Made by a program: the position numbers and the translations under genes. Source: Taiwanofungus camphoratus (Eukaryota > Basidiomycota > Agaricomycetes > Polyporales > Taiwanofungaceae). Taken from it: DNA of 64,000 nt. Location: positions 806,001-870,000 of the forward strand of contig CP021222.1 in NCBI GenBank assembly GCA_003999685.1, given 5' to 3'. The stretch's first letter is position 1. Every line of letters begins with the position of its first letter. Below, one piece after another: positions 41,475-53,499 of this stretch. The notes beneath the pieces are model-generated. The model was not told the origin of the DNA. It saw nothing but the letters and a program-made list of their open reading frames with translations, and made no database searches.

Positions 41475-44400
41475 ATGTTCCGGACGTCTTTCCGGAAGCT
41501 CACAGCTAGAGGACTGTCGGCACTTGCATCTCCTGCTCACCAAAGACACGGGATACAGACACTGCGAGAACCTGTCCATGTGCCCACTGCCGCAAAACAC
41601 CACCTTGCCAGTGTGAACAGCACCGTATGCAGTCTACCTGCCTTGTCCCCTGGGACACAGGTACTTGGCAGTATCCCTCCGTCGTACGCGTCACTGTATC
41701 AGATCCAGAGGCCACCATATACGTACGCGTATGTTCGGACGCGTGATCACCAGACGCTCTCTTCTCAATCCCATTTGAAGCCCTGTACGCGCAATTGCTC
41801 GACTAGTGCTACTCCCAGGATGTCTTCTGCGTCTGCTGCTCCTAACCCGTCCCAACCCCAGGTCGACTATCGCCTCCCAACAGATATCAAGCCGACTCAT
41901 TATGATTTGACCGTACGCACAGACCTGAAGGAGTCTAAATTTGATGGGGTCGTCAAGATCGAGTGCGTACCGTATTATGAACACCCCGCATTGCGTGCTA
42001 ATACTACTGTGCATGATCGATAGTCTGGATGTCAAGAAGGAAACGTCCAATATCGTCTTCAACACAAGCGAGCTCAAGTTAGACGACGTCATTCTATACT
42101 TCGAGGGTTCTGAATTAGTGCCGGCATCGTATTCATTCGATTCCGTCATGGAACGCGGTACCCTTGCCTTCTCCACCCCCCTCCCTACGGGATCGAAGGC
42201 GCAGCTGAAGATTGCTTTCTCGGGCGAGCTGACTGGTGCCATGCTTGGGTACTATCGTTCGATCGGTGGCGAAGACGGCAAGGAGATTTACGCTCTGACG
42301 CAATTTGAGGTATTCTAGGGCGATAGTATACACCTACAATCGAGCTGATCGAAACTGATGCCAGCCTACTGCTGCGAGGAGGGCATTTCCGTGTTGGGAC
42401 GAGCCTCTCCTGAAGGCTACCTATGCCGTTACCCTGATTTCACGTGCGGATACGGTCAATTTGAGCAACATGCCTGCGGCTTCTGAGACTGTGTATGAGC
42501 CTGGCTCCACGAGCGAGACGGGCAGTGCCATGGACTGGCTGTCGAAGAAGCTTTCCGGTCTGACGACCAGCGACAACGCTGACGAGTGGAAGGTCACTCG
42601 TTTCGAGACCACACCTCCCGTAAGTACTAGCACGTGTATGACTTTTTGCATTTTTTGAGTGTGTTCAGATGTCAACGTATCTTGTGGCCTACGCGAACGG
42701 ACGTTTTGCACACCTGGAAAGCTCTTATAAAAGCCCTCTAAGTGGGAAAGTCCGGCCTCTGCGCATCTACGGTACAGTCTTTGGACGATCTGGGCAGTCA
42801 CAATGATGCTTCATACTTGTTGTCTGCAGCCACCTCGGACGTCATTCACCAGGCGCAGTTTGCCCTCGACGTCAAGCGGCAAGTGCTTCCGCTATATGAG
42901 CAAGTGTTCGACATTGAGTATCCGCTGCCTAAATTGGACACACTGGTTGTAAGTGTCACGGTATATCTTGGTCCATCATTGTCATTGAATCGTGCTGGTA
43001 GGCAAGTGACTTCGACTCAGGTCAGTTCATGTAATAACTACTCAGCCGATGCTCACATGTTTCCGTATAGGTGCTATGGAAAATTGGGTATGTGTCGACG
43101 GCCAAGAATTAGAGTTGCGGTGTCCAACAGTTCTGATATGTGCAGGGCTTGATCACCGGACGGACAAGGGCATTCCTCCTTGACCCTCATAAAGCAGACT
43201 TAAACGCCAAGAAACTGGTAGCCTCTACCCAGAGCCACGAAGTCGCGCATATGTGGTGAGCTTGGTTCTCTCATTACGAACACGTCAATGTGTTAAATTA
43301 CTGCAATGTCGACCCAGGTTCGGCGATATTACTACTATGGAGTGGTGGGATAATCTGTATCTAAATGAAGGTAAGGTCTTCTGTTGCCTCATTCGCCCTC
43401 GTGTTGAATGGTCCGTCTCTCAGGTTTTGCGACTTTGGTCAGTGATTTATAAGATTTGTATGACAAGGTGAATATGGACCGAAGATTGTCATATAGGTGG
43501 GCGAAGTGATCATTTTAGGTAAAGCCCTCCACACTCGTGCTGTAGTTTGATCACTGAACCTTGCCCACAGACAAGTAAGTGTGGTACTCTGAGCCACCCC
43601 AGTGTCTTACCCTTGCGACCGCTTCATTCCAGGATATTCCCCGAATGGAAGCTTCACTCCGGTTTTATCTCCGATGCCCTCTCCCGTGCTCTCCTGTTGG
43701 ATTCGAAGCTGTCTTCTCATCCAATCGAGGTCGAGTGCCCAGACGCTAATATGGTCAACCAGGTATGCACACCGGAACTACTACTCATGTTTAATGCATG
43801 GTTACCTGTTTCCGCAGATCTTCGACCTGCTGTCCTACCAGAAAGCTGCATCAGGTGCGGAAAATCAATGCAGAGACAGAACGTCAACGAAATTAAATGT
43901 ATTTCAGTTCTACGGATGTTAGCGAAATATGTCGGCGAAGATCGGTTCCTGAAAGGGGTCTCCATCTATTTGAAGAAACATCTGTATAAGAATAGTGTGA
44001 CCAAGGACCTTTGGGAGGGCATCGGTGAAGCAACTAGTTAGTACAGAACCGAGGACCTCTTGCGCCCGGTCGGATTGACCAAATGTTTATTTTTGCAGGT
44101 CTTGATATCCCCAAGATGATGGACAACTGGGTCAAGAAGGTATCTGAAAGCCCTGTAACGTGTATTTTTGCTTATCTCGGTGTGGGCGCAATCTGCGTAT
44201 AAGATGGGTTTTCCGGTGGTAACTATTAAAGAGACCAAGGACGGCATCCGCGTCCGACAGGATCGCTTCTTGGAAACGGGACCAGCGGAGCCGAAGGACA
44301 ACGAGACAATCTGGTTGATGTTGTCTGCTTTTACAAAGCTTCTAAAAGGCTGATTGCATGTACCTTTCCAGGACCATCCCTCTCAGTCTCTTGACTGTCT

Positions 44401-46022
44401 CAGACAAGGGTGAGGTTATTATAGACAAGGAGCTGGTACTTGACGAACGTGAAATGGCTATCACCGTTGACACCACAAAGCCTTTCAAGCTCAACGCGGG
44501 AACCGTTGGCTTCTGCAAGTCTTCATTCTTTTTGACTGTAAAGGATCCACCATTAACCTCTATCACTAGATCGCGTCCTATACACTCCTGAAAGACTGTC
44601 TGCGATTGGGCAGGAAGCTGCAAAGTCACCATCACCGTTTTCTGTGGAAGACCGCATTGGCGTAGTATACGATGCGCTGGCCCTAGCCAAAGCGGGCTTT
44701 TCAGAGGTCAGCAGCGCATTATCCCTTATAGAGATTTTACGCGACGAGCGAGAGTGTGGGTCGGCATGATTTGATCGACATATTGTTGCTGAAGTTTTAT
44801 CGTTGCAGATCTTGTCTGGGAGAGTGTCGCTGGTAACCTTGCTCAGATCATCGACACCTGGTGGGAACATCCTCATATTGTAGATGCACTGAATGCATTT
44901 CGCCGGGTGGGTCCATTTCTCTTACATCACATCTGGTCAAGGTGGGTTCATACATTCGCTTTTTTTAGGAGCTTTTCGTACCGATTGTGAAGCGTCTCGG
45001 GTACGAAAACTCAGACGATGAGTCAGTCGACGTACGTGAGATGCGCACCATGGCTATCACGCAAGCTGCTGTTGCAAATGACGAAAGGTACAACTCAAGT
45101 CCTACCTTCGATCCATCCTTTTAGGTCAACTTTACCTTTCAGTGTCATCAAGGAGCTTACAAGCCGTTTTGCACACTACATGAAAACCGGAGACGATTCC
45201 AATATTCCGGCGGATCTTGAGCGTGTGACTTACTCCATGGTAGGTCTCGGGGAAGGAGGTCCAATATGGATTACTGATCAAGGCGCTTAGACCGTGAAAC
45301 ACGGCGGACGCGAAGAATGGGACGCGATCAGACAGATTGCCATCAAACCTAAAACACCAAGTGCACACCTTGCAGCCGCGGTCGCGATGGGAAACGTTCA
45401 AGACCTGGAGCTTGCCCAGGCGACATGGGACCATTCGCTGACGCAGGCCCGTGATCAGGACCTCACATACTACATCGCCGGGTTGAGCAGGAACTTCAAA
45501 ACCAGGAAATTCTTGATCGCCAGAATCAAAGAGCATTATGAAGCGGTATGTTTTACCCTGAAATATCGAACAGGCAATCCTCGATAAACCATGATACTAT
45601 TCTGTTTTCAGCTCTATCAGCGGCTTGCGGGCAACTTTGCCATCCAATATATCGTGGAGGTAATCATCGATGTGGCTCATTGCGCTCGTTCCCATGCGTT
45701 AATGTCTTTGGTATCAGTACGCATTCAATCCACTCGCCACAGATAAGGACTACGACGAGACCGCCGAATTCTTCAAGGTGACGGATTGTGAAATTTGGTA
45801 GGTATGAGGGATGCTTACTGAGCTTCTTACTAGGGCAAGGATGTCTCCAAATTTGATATGTCATTGAAACAAACCCTGGAGAACATTTACGCTAGGTCCG
45901 CCTGGATCAAGGTGAGCGCTGGTTTCGAATATCGACGCGTATACTCATTATTGCGCCTGCAGCGCTCAACCACGGACATCGAGAAATGGCTGAAAAGTCG
46001 ACAGAACAGTGGGAAGTTGTGA
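41475..46022 (+). CDS. ape2: M1-family zinc aminopeptidase (Aap1/Ape2, puromycin-sensitive type)
   Basis: Removes N-terminal residues from peptides. Twenty-seven exons sum to 1026 residues. The zinc site is HEVAH (His460, Glu461, His464) with Glu483 eighteen residues on, in NLYLNEG; the exopeptidase motif GAMENW ends at residue 429; an ERAP1-like C-terminal domain follows. Unusual details: a 4-base exon (43571-43574) between two introns, needed to give IILDKIFPEWK; exons of 14, 17, 19 and 22 bases; and a GC-AG intron at 44515-44569. HEVAHMWFGD replaces the usual HELAHQWFGN. The first 115 residues before Met116 (41820) are Arg/Ser/Thr-rich without acidic residues at the start, like a mitochondrial presequence; starting at Met116 gives a 911-residue cytosolic-sized enzyme. 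Confidence 0.92.
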
Positions 46023-46367
46023 TGGTGAGCATTTGACAAAAGAGAAGGTGATGTCAATGCTGACTGTCTTGCCGCAGGAGATACTTGGCAGTTAAAGCGA
46101 AAAATGTCATCAGGATAATTTTGCGAAGTGCAGAATTTGCTAAATCATGTATCAACGCGATGTCTGAGCGGGTCACGGATCGCGTGTGGTCACGTCATGT
46201 GATTGTGTGACGTGAAGATTGACATGTTGAACGTCCCGGAAACGCCCCGCCAAGTTGTTGGATAAACGGTCAAACTTATAAGCTTCCGTCATAAGAGCTC
46301 AAACTCTCATTCTTACTTGCATGAACACACGCATTGCCCCGTGGCTTTGTTACACGCTCTTTACGAA
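46023..46367. other. Short intergenic region
   Basis: About 345 bp between the aminopeptidase stop and the next predicted start. Probably terminator and promoter; nothing specific seen. Confidence 0.4.
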
Positions 46368-47911
46368 ATGTCACGTCCGCTGCGAAAGTTGAGGCAAGAC
46401 AGCCGTGGTGCTGAGAAGGACAAGAAAGTTTGGAACGACATGATGAACGTCTCGGAAAGTCAGTACAATATGTCTGGTGGGGAGTTGTTTCATATCTTTT
46501 TCACAGCCCTGGCCCTTTATCCATCGCTTGCGACACATGCTTCACCGAAGTTTAGTGTTGTGAGTCTCTCCCTGAGGCAGTGTAGGTTGCCTCAAGGCTA
46601 TAGTCCTCAAGAGACAGGGGGTATAAGTATGGCGGATCAAGAATCGCGCTACTTACAAAGTCTAGACAATGGACCCTACGATGCACCGAGACGTGAGCTC
46701 CTTTGACGGATGGACATTCTCCGCAATGATTGAGCCTGTCCGTCATAGGTCATTCTTCTGTTATGAAAAATGAGAACTCCACACTCCCTCCTCATCAACG
46801 CTCGAACACTGTGCCCCTTGGTGTCGCTCAAAACTCTGTCGTTATTTTTCTAAGTGACGAAAATCTGCCGACCATTTCTTGTGTGCATTCTGACGGACAA
46901 GGCCAACGTGTCACCTGCCCGAATTCGAACTACGCTCGTCTGCTACGTTGTGTTCCACTTTCAACACCACCAACCAACTGTCGGGATACTGCTTCTGGTG
47001 TTACGCTCGTTCCGTATTTGCGTGCAACTACCTCAATGTCCAGTCGTCGACTTGCGTCAAATATACCAGCACTACGTAGCAAAATTGTACTTCCGCCGCT
47101 TCCCTCCTTCGTGGCAACAATACCTTGCGGCTCTGCTGGCCCATCCTCACCCTCTGGAACACCCACTGGCTCCTCAACGCATAGTCTGTCGCGGCAGGCA
47201 ATAGTTCTTGGCCGTGGGTACCGTGTCGAAGGTGGAGCTCCCGTGACACCTATCGACCAGATCATTCATACGCCATCAGAACCTCCGGAGATCAATCGTC
47301 CTTCAGTAGCTCAAACTAGAATTCTATCTTCACTTTATGCCTCATGTCGCTCAGGAGCTTTGCAGGGCTCTCTGCTAGCTTCTCCCTCTCTGCCGTTCAC
47401 ACCCCCAGTCAACCCGACGCTGCATCAATTTCCGACTATCGAAGAGAACTCTCTACCCGGGCTGTTCCTCCTGGCATCCTTGCCTGCCTGTGTCGATCCT
47501 AAACTCAGCGGCAGACCTGAATCGTCCTCAGACGGTAGCAGACTACCGATGGCAGAGTCGAACATGACCCAAATGGAAGATTATTCTCTGTCTCCTCTGC
47601 GCACCCCGCTTACTCTCAGTTGTCCACCCTCTCGGGCACGCCCGCGCCCTTTGCGCGTGCCCATACCTCGACGCCTCTCATACAATCACACCACTGGCAC
47701 TACGGTTTTAACGCCTCCGACCCCTCGCGCTGCCGATGTCTACCAGGGTCTGGCTTCCCCGGCCATCATTCATTCTGTGCACTTCTCTTCCAATCAGTCC
47801 TGTCCTGTCAAGAGGGCTTCTGCAAGGGTCCATAGCTTCAGCGGAACTGTGCCTGTTTCTCTGCGCTCTTCAGTAGTTCGTGCGGACGGTTCTGGCTACT
47901 TCGGTATATGA
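46368..47911 (+). CDS. Hypothetical Ser/Pro-rich protein, 495 residues
   Basis: Exons 46368-46692 and 46749-47911 join in frame over a 56-bp intron (GTGAGC...CATAG). The product is 495 residues, rich in Ser, Pro, Thr and Arg, with no membrane segment and no domain that I recognise. The second exon alone is open for more than 380 codons, unlikely by chance at this base composition; that is the main support. A short GT-AG pair inside the first exon (about 46560-46627) is avoided because using it breaks the frame into exon 2. It could be a disordered regulatory protein such as a transcription-factor tail, but nothing shows this. Confidence 0.45.
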
Positions 47912-48499
47912 GTACATGACTGGCAGGATCTCCTATCATTATGCCTTGAGCTTAACTGCATTGTTCTTTTGTTTGACGCCTCTAGCATCAACGATCGTGC
48001 ACGTACCTATAATCGACATTTGTCATAATTATGGACTTGATAGCGGCAGCTGGACCTTTGTCTCCTGTTTTGTAGCAATAATTTCTGGGCAATTTCCGCA
48101 TTCTGATTGGGTTCGTCCTCATGTCGTAAGTCTTTCGCGCTCCTGTCGTATTCTAGATTGTATGTAGCTTCATACCGTACACTTCATTTCAACCCCCACC
48201 AATAGTTCATTGTATTGTACGTTTCACTTCTCTAGTCAAATATCGATTGCCAGCTTGTACATGGAGCGTGTGAGACTTGTGTGTGGCCTCCGATCGCAGC
48301 AGCCACCTTCATGAGCATAATGCTAACTTGACTTTACCGAGCGATGATCTGCTCGTCTAGAGGCTCTGGTGTATACTGGCCTCTGGCTTGCTTCAAATAC
48401 TGGCTTGTCTAGGTTTCGTATTGGTCCTAAGACGACTTCAACTTGTACATTCAGTGCACGCAATACCCTTCCTTTGCACTCGCCTGCTAAACAACTATC
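47912..48499. other. Intergenic, no gene seen
   Basis: About 590 bp upstream of the bestrophin gene. A 95-codon frame with hydrophobic stretches (47880-48167) overlaps the previous gene's end and has no family features. Confidence 0.35.
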
Positions 48500-50546
48500 A
48501 TGACAACAAGAACGACGATCTCTGCAAAGCGTTCTTTGACTATCTCTGTGCCTAAGGTGTGTAATTTGACGTGCGTTGGATGTGAACGCAGGCTTGCGAC
48601 TCACACGGAAACCTGCCTCAGACAAAGATCATTTCGCGGAAGCGACTAAGAAAGGTATGCGGTCGGAATCCTGTGGATGGCCAAGCGACTCATCTGCTTG
48701 CAGTATTCTTGGTTGCCAGATGTGTTTCGTATTAAAGGCAGTGTATGTGACTTCGTATCGAATCTAGTCATGCAACTAACACGACAACTTTTTGGGACGG
48801 TTTCAGATCATCCCGCGCGTTATTTGGCCCGTCCTTACTGTGACCGTCTTTGCGAGTGTTGCCGCATATGCATGGGAGAAAGGGACAGATGTAAGCCTCA
48901 CGAATCAGGTTGTACCTCTCTTGTCTGTAGTTGTAAGCCTTACACGCTGTTCAATGCGCATCTGCTGTGTAATACTCAACCTATTTCTAGGTTGGCTTGA
49001 TTCTAGTATTCAGGTGAGCTCCGCATAACTAAGGGGGGGTTCACAAGTGAGACCTTTGTCTATTGGTTTAATAGAAATGGGTACGTTTCTCCCTCCCTAG
49101 ACATTGCTACACAGTCTGAACGTGTCATTAGTACATCTTACGACCGATACTACGAGGGACGAAAAGACTTTGGGACTATGACTTCTCACGTCCGTCCAGG
49201 TCGTATCTCTGCTGATGCCGTTCCTAACGTACAACGCTTTCAGATTCGCAGTCTGACGCGATTAATATGGATAAACGTCGCCGTCCCACCAGCCGATGAC
49301 GTTACGAAAGGCAAGACAGCAAATGCGAATCTTACTCCTCTACAACTCCGGCGCAGGAAAGTGGATGCTCTCAAACTGTGCGCTGCTTTTGCCTTCGCAG
49401 TCAAGCATTACCTACGCGGCGAGGATGGCCTTGGCTGGGAGGACTACACAGGCATCTTGCCTGCGGCCACAGTGCGCACCGTGCAGAGTGGTTACAGTTC
49501 AAACAAGACGTCGGCATATGTCTCGTACTCTGCGACCGCGCGTACGTCCCGGAGCGAGAGTCGTGTCGAGAGTCCACAGGAGATCGAAAGCGATGATAGC
49601 AGAACGTCGACCGCCAGATCGCCGTCAGCGGATGCAACAAAGAGAGTCCGGGTAAAGAGAAGTAAGGATAAATTAAAGCAGCCGGGGACGAGGACGCCGA
49701 AGAGCCCATTGCTCAGCACTGCTCTGCACCAAACGATTGATTTTAATGCTCATCCCGAGCAGCTGTCGACCCCGCTTCCTCTGATGTATGTCGAAGCATG
49801 TATCGAGAAGGGCAGCGCTAACGGCATATTCTAGAATCGCACATGAATTGTCGCGGGCTCTTTTCCTATTCAAGCGAGATGGTTATCTGGAAACCGTTGG
49901 TCCTGCTGGTGAGCCTCTCAGAAAGTACCTCATGCTGCGGTTTGATTGAAGACGTTTAGGCACGAATGCAATGAATTTGCAGTATGTATGACACTGGCCG
50001 CGGCAAACTTATATCTGACCGCTTGATAGTGTGCAAGGGATGGTGGAGATGATGACTGCAATGGAGCGTGTCGCAAACACGCCAATTCCACGGTCGTACA
50101 GTATCCACCTCAAGCAATGTGTGATGCTCTATTTGTTCGTACTTCCCTTCACGCTAATCCGAGACCTTGGATGGGGAATGGTTCCCATTGTGACGGTGGT
50201 CGCGTTCACGTTAATGGGAATCGAGGGCATCGCGGATGAGATCGAAATGCCCTTTGGTACGTTGCGTCACCAGGCTTCGCGGCCATTATAGGGATATTGA
50301 CTTCCGACCAGGGCTGGACAAATCTGATCTTCCATTGGGTACGTGTGCAATGATTGATCGAGGATTTCGACTGGCTGATCCTCTATAGAACGCTACTGCG
50401 AAGATCTGAAAGAGGAAATTGAGTAAGCCGGTATGGTTTGAGAACGTTCATTGTTTCTGATGAATTCCCATAGGTACATCGTGGAGAGACTTCCTGAAGG
50501 CGGAGAGGGCATGTACGGCATTGACGATGGAGAAGGCGATGACTAG
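48500..50546 (+). CDS. Bestrophin-family anion channel (UPF0187/RFP-TM)
   Basis: A membrane protein of the bestrophin/YneE family, predicted chloride or other anion channel. Fourteen exons, 456 residues; includes a 6-base exon (49075-49080) that supplies the Asn-Gly of the hallmark LVFRNGTSYDRYYEGRK. Order: basic N-terminus, YSWLPDVFRIKGS, TM1 (PVLTVTVFASVAAYA), TM2 (VVPLLSVVVGLILVF), LTRLIWINVAV, a long hydrophilic loop of about 110 residues rich in Ser and Lys, then MMTAMERVANTPIPRSYSIH, TM3 and TM4 (LYLFVLPFTLI, PIVTVVAFTLMGIEGIADEI), the family signature EMPFG, and an acidic C-terminus (GIDDGEGDD). The start is the only ATG that splices in frame to the first conserved block. Confidence 0.85.
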
Positions 50547-50674
50547 GTTTGATAATATATTATGGGACATTTGACTGCGCATATCAGTTGCATTCGTATT
50601 TGTGGATTTTTTGTGCATTACCACAGCCCTGGGCTGTACGACTTATCACGAGCTTTCACGACGTGAAATACTAT

Positions 50675-51690
50675 CTAGCTAAACTCTGGTGTACAGAACT
50701 CTCCAGGACCGTAAGGCTGGGCCACGTCAGTCGTGTCCTTGGCATTTAGAGGATGACATACCTTGGAAGTGAGTGCAGTCAGGCCAGCCGAGTTTTCGCT
50801 CGTATGCCGTCCGCTCTGGGGGCCAGCCTTGGGTTTCTCGCCCGTCTTGAACGCATCGAGAATCTTCTTGGTTGTCGCGGGTGTAAGATCCTCCTACACG
50901 GGCAGCGTTTTGTATTCAACGCATCGGCAAAACGTCAGAAGTGGCACACTCACGTAGAAGTCATCGTTCACGACCATCATTGGCGCATTGCTACACGCCC
51001 CCTGGCATTCGACCTCGATGACTGTGAACTTGCCGTCCTTCGTTGTGTCGCCCGGTTTGATGCTGCCCAGGTGCTCGCAGACGGCGTCAAGGATGTCGTA
51101 CGAGCCGCGCAGCATGCACGGTGTTGTCGTGCACACCTGGACAAAGTTCTCGCCGATGGGCTCGCTGCATTTTCAGCCAGACATATGTAAGTCAACGTGC
51201 GCGGGACGGGGTGCTGCGAGCGGGACGGACCGGTTGAACATGGTGTAGAAGGTCGCGACCTCGTACACGCGCATGGGCGGCATCTCGAGCAGCTTGGCGA
51301 CATAGTTCATCACGCTGATGCTCGTCCAGCCCTTGTTCTGTCTCTGGCCGAGGTCGAGGAGTGGGATCACCGCGGCCTTCTTGTACTGAGGGGGGTAGTG
51401 GGAGATGATCTCCTGTGCGCGCTTCATGTTCTCGGCATTGAACTCGAATGGGATCTGGCCAAATAATGAGTACCAAGTGAAAAATGATTATGCAAACAAG
51501 TACCTTCGGGTTATTGTACTTTGTGTCCCGGTGCTGCAATTTCAAGTGAGCGATGTGAAAGTCTCCGTCCGATGGCGCTACTCACGTTAAAGAGGGCGTC
51601 TGACCTCCTGCACGCCGTAGAGGAAATCTTCCTCGCCGAGGACAGAGGCCGCGCAAGAGCAAAGCGTTTTGGCAGGCGTGCAGCGAACAT
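50675..51690 (-). CDS. nuo-24: NADH:ubiquinone oxidoreductase 24-kDa subunit (NDUFV2), mitochondrial
   Basis: The peripheral-arm subunit of complex I that carries the 2Fe-2S cluster N1a and works next to the 51-kDa flavoprotein. Exons 51586-51690, 51504-51533, 51231-51454, 50954-51164, 50762-50893, 50675-50716; 247 residues. The N-terminus is a mitochondrial presequence ([21 protein letters not shown]). Cluster ligands are Cys131 and Cys136 ([11 protein letters not shown]) and Cys173 and Cys177 ([13 protein letters not shown]). The end, [10 protein letters not shown], is the usual fungal C-terminus. The bestrophin gene ends 128 bp away in convergent orientation. Confidence 0.95.
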
Positions 51691-53499
51691 GGCGGCCGTC
51701 GCAGAGTACTCAGTAGTGTACCGTCACCGCTACCGCGCAGGCGTTGGTCCAATACCGCCCGGCCAGTTTGATGGCATCACGTGCACCTGCCAATCTGGGA
51801 TATGTTTTGCACGCGATACTCCCTAGTAGCGCTCACGCAACAACGACTGTCCTACGGTTGGTCGGTCGGCTTTACGCCAACTTGTCTGGAGGTTGGAGCT
51901 AGAACAGGCTTCTTCCACAATCTCATCTACCTTTATTGAAATATTTGTTGCTGCTATTCGTGATGCTCCACCGCCATTGCTACGGACCCTCCGATATGAA
52001 GGGATGTTTATATGACATTGATGGCTTCTATTAAAACCCTTGCGCGGTGCATAGACATCATGTAGGAGTATGTTAATCGAGTGTATATGTATAAAGCAAG
52101 AGTGACTCTCAGACACCGAGACTCGGGTTGGGTCAGAATCTCGGCTCAAGTCTAGCTAGCGGAACAGCCACGAGCTGCCGGGAGCCCATGACGCTCCCAG
52201 CAGAACAAATAGTGGTGGTGCAAGCTACAGCACGAGACGCGCCGGATTGCGCCTAGCTTGCTAATCGCCACCGTTCGTGACTGTCGCGAAATTGCTGTCG
52301 AATTTACGGCAGATTCAACGGGCCTTCGTGATCCGAACGGTGCGCAGGAGACGTCGACGATGTCATGGCTCAGTCGCAGATCATTGCAAGTCCACAAATA
52401 CGCATGGTGGATTCGGCGTACATTTAGCCGTGATAGGCAGTCGTAGCGTGCGCAGACGGTGTGCTATACAAAGCGCGAGAAGCAAAGGTGTGAGCATCAG
52501 TTGCCAAGGGACATACTCCGGGCCCGGAGACAGGGCGTGGCTCGTCGAGGCTGAGGCTGGCCATGCGTCAGGAGGACATACGACATCGAAGCAGTTTACA
52601 TCTGATTGGAGTTGCGTCCGGGTGGAGAATGAAGTGAGAAGACAGGGTCAGATGCAAGTATCAAAAATTTCGAAGATGCATCCAATTGTGCTTCGGCCAA
52701 CGAGCAGCAAGCCCGAGACTCTGATGGCGACGCAGTAGATCACAAACTAATGGGAATACGTCAGGATGCGACTCGGTGAGAATGTGTGCTGGTGCGCAGC
52801 GTGAGAGAGAGAGGGCGCCCGCGGGGTGTTCCGGGTTTCTGCAGGGTTCATGGGACCGTTCTGTTCCTGAAAAGGCACTGTACGGTAGGCCGTTGGAAGA
52901 CGGAATATCCCACGAGCGCGGCACTGGGCAGCGAAGATGCTGGCGGGATCTTGTGCGGGCGGTGACAGAACCTTGAGGGGCGGGACTTGGCCCAATGGGT
53001 GCAGGAAGATGGCATCGATATGGAATGTATATGGCTTCTGCGCGAGCTGCTTGATCGGCATCGCAGACAAGTGGGCCATCAGCGAAATTTTTTCGAGAGA
53101 CGGGCACAGGGACACACGGTGGGGGCAGGAAGGAAAGACTCAAGGGGAAGCTGAACCGCGCAGACGGTCGAGGGCGGCGTATTGGTGGATGGCGGTCGCC
53201 GCGGGGGTTGTTTGGGTTGGGTGGCGCGAGTGGTCTGGTGATCGCTCTTTCCCGCGCCTGCTCTTCTCCCTACCGCACCCCCTCTTCTCCTCCACGTCCT
53301 CAACACACCCCGACCCTTCCCTCAGCCCTATCATCTCCTCCTCTCTGTCCGTGAACGTGAAAGTTTTTTGTATTCCATCCAAATAGTCTCCGTCTCCCCC
53401 TCCCTTTCCCTCCATCCTTAGAGCCGTCTTCGGCGTCTCGCTGGCCCGCTCCTTCACCTCGAGGAAACAATCTGTATTCGTAACATCCAGCCACCCCAA
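51691..53499. other. Intergenic, 1.8 kb, no gene seen
   Basis: Lies between the divergent starts of the complex I subunit (-) and GSK-3 (+). The last 250 bp before GSK-3 are CT-rich, typical of a fungal promoter or 5' UTR. A 160-codon frame at 52661-53143 (-) is Pro/Ser/His-rich, with no splice support or family features; I leave it out. Confidence 0.4.

Noticed and set aside
46560-46627. A GT-AG pair inside the first exon of the 495-residue gene.
   Set aside because: Removing it shifts the frame so that exon 2 closes after a few codons; reading through keeps more than 490 codons open.
52661-53143. A 160-codon minus-strand frame between NDUFV2 and GSK-3.
   Set aside because: No domain, no splice support; it lies in promoter-like DNA.
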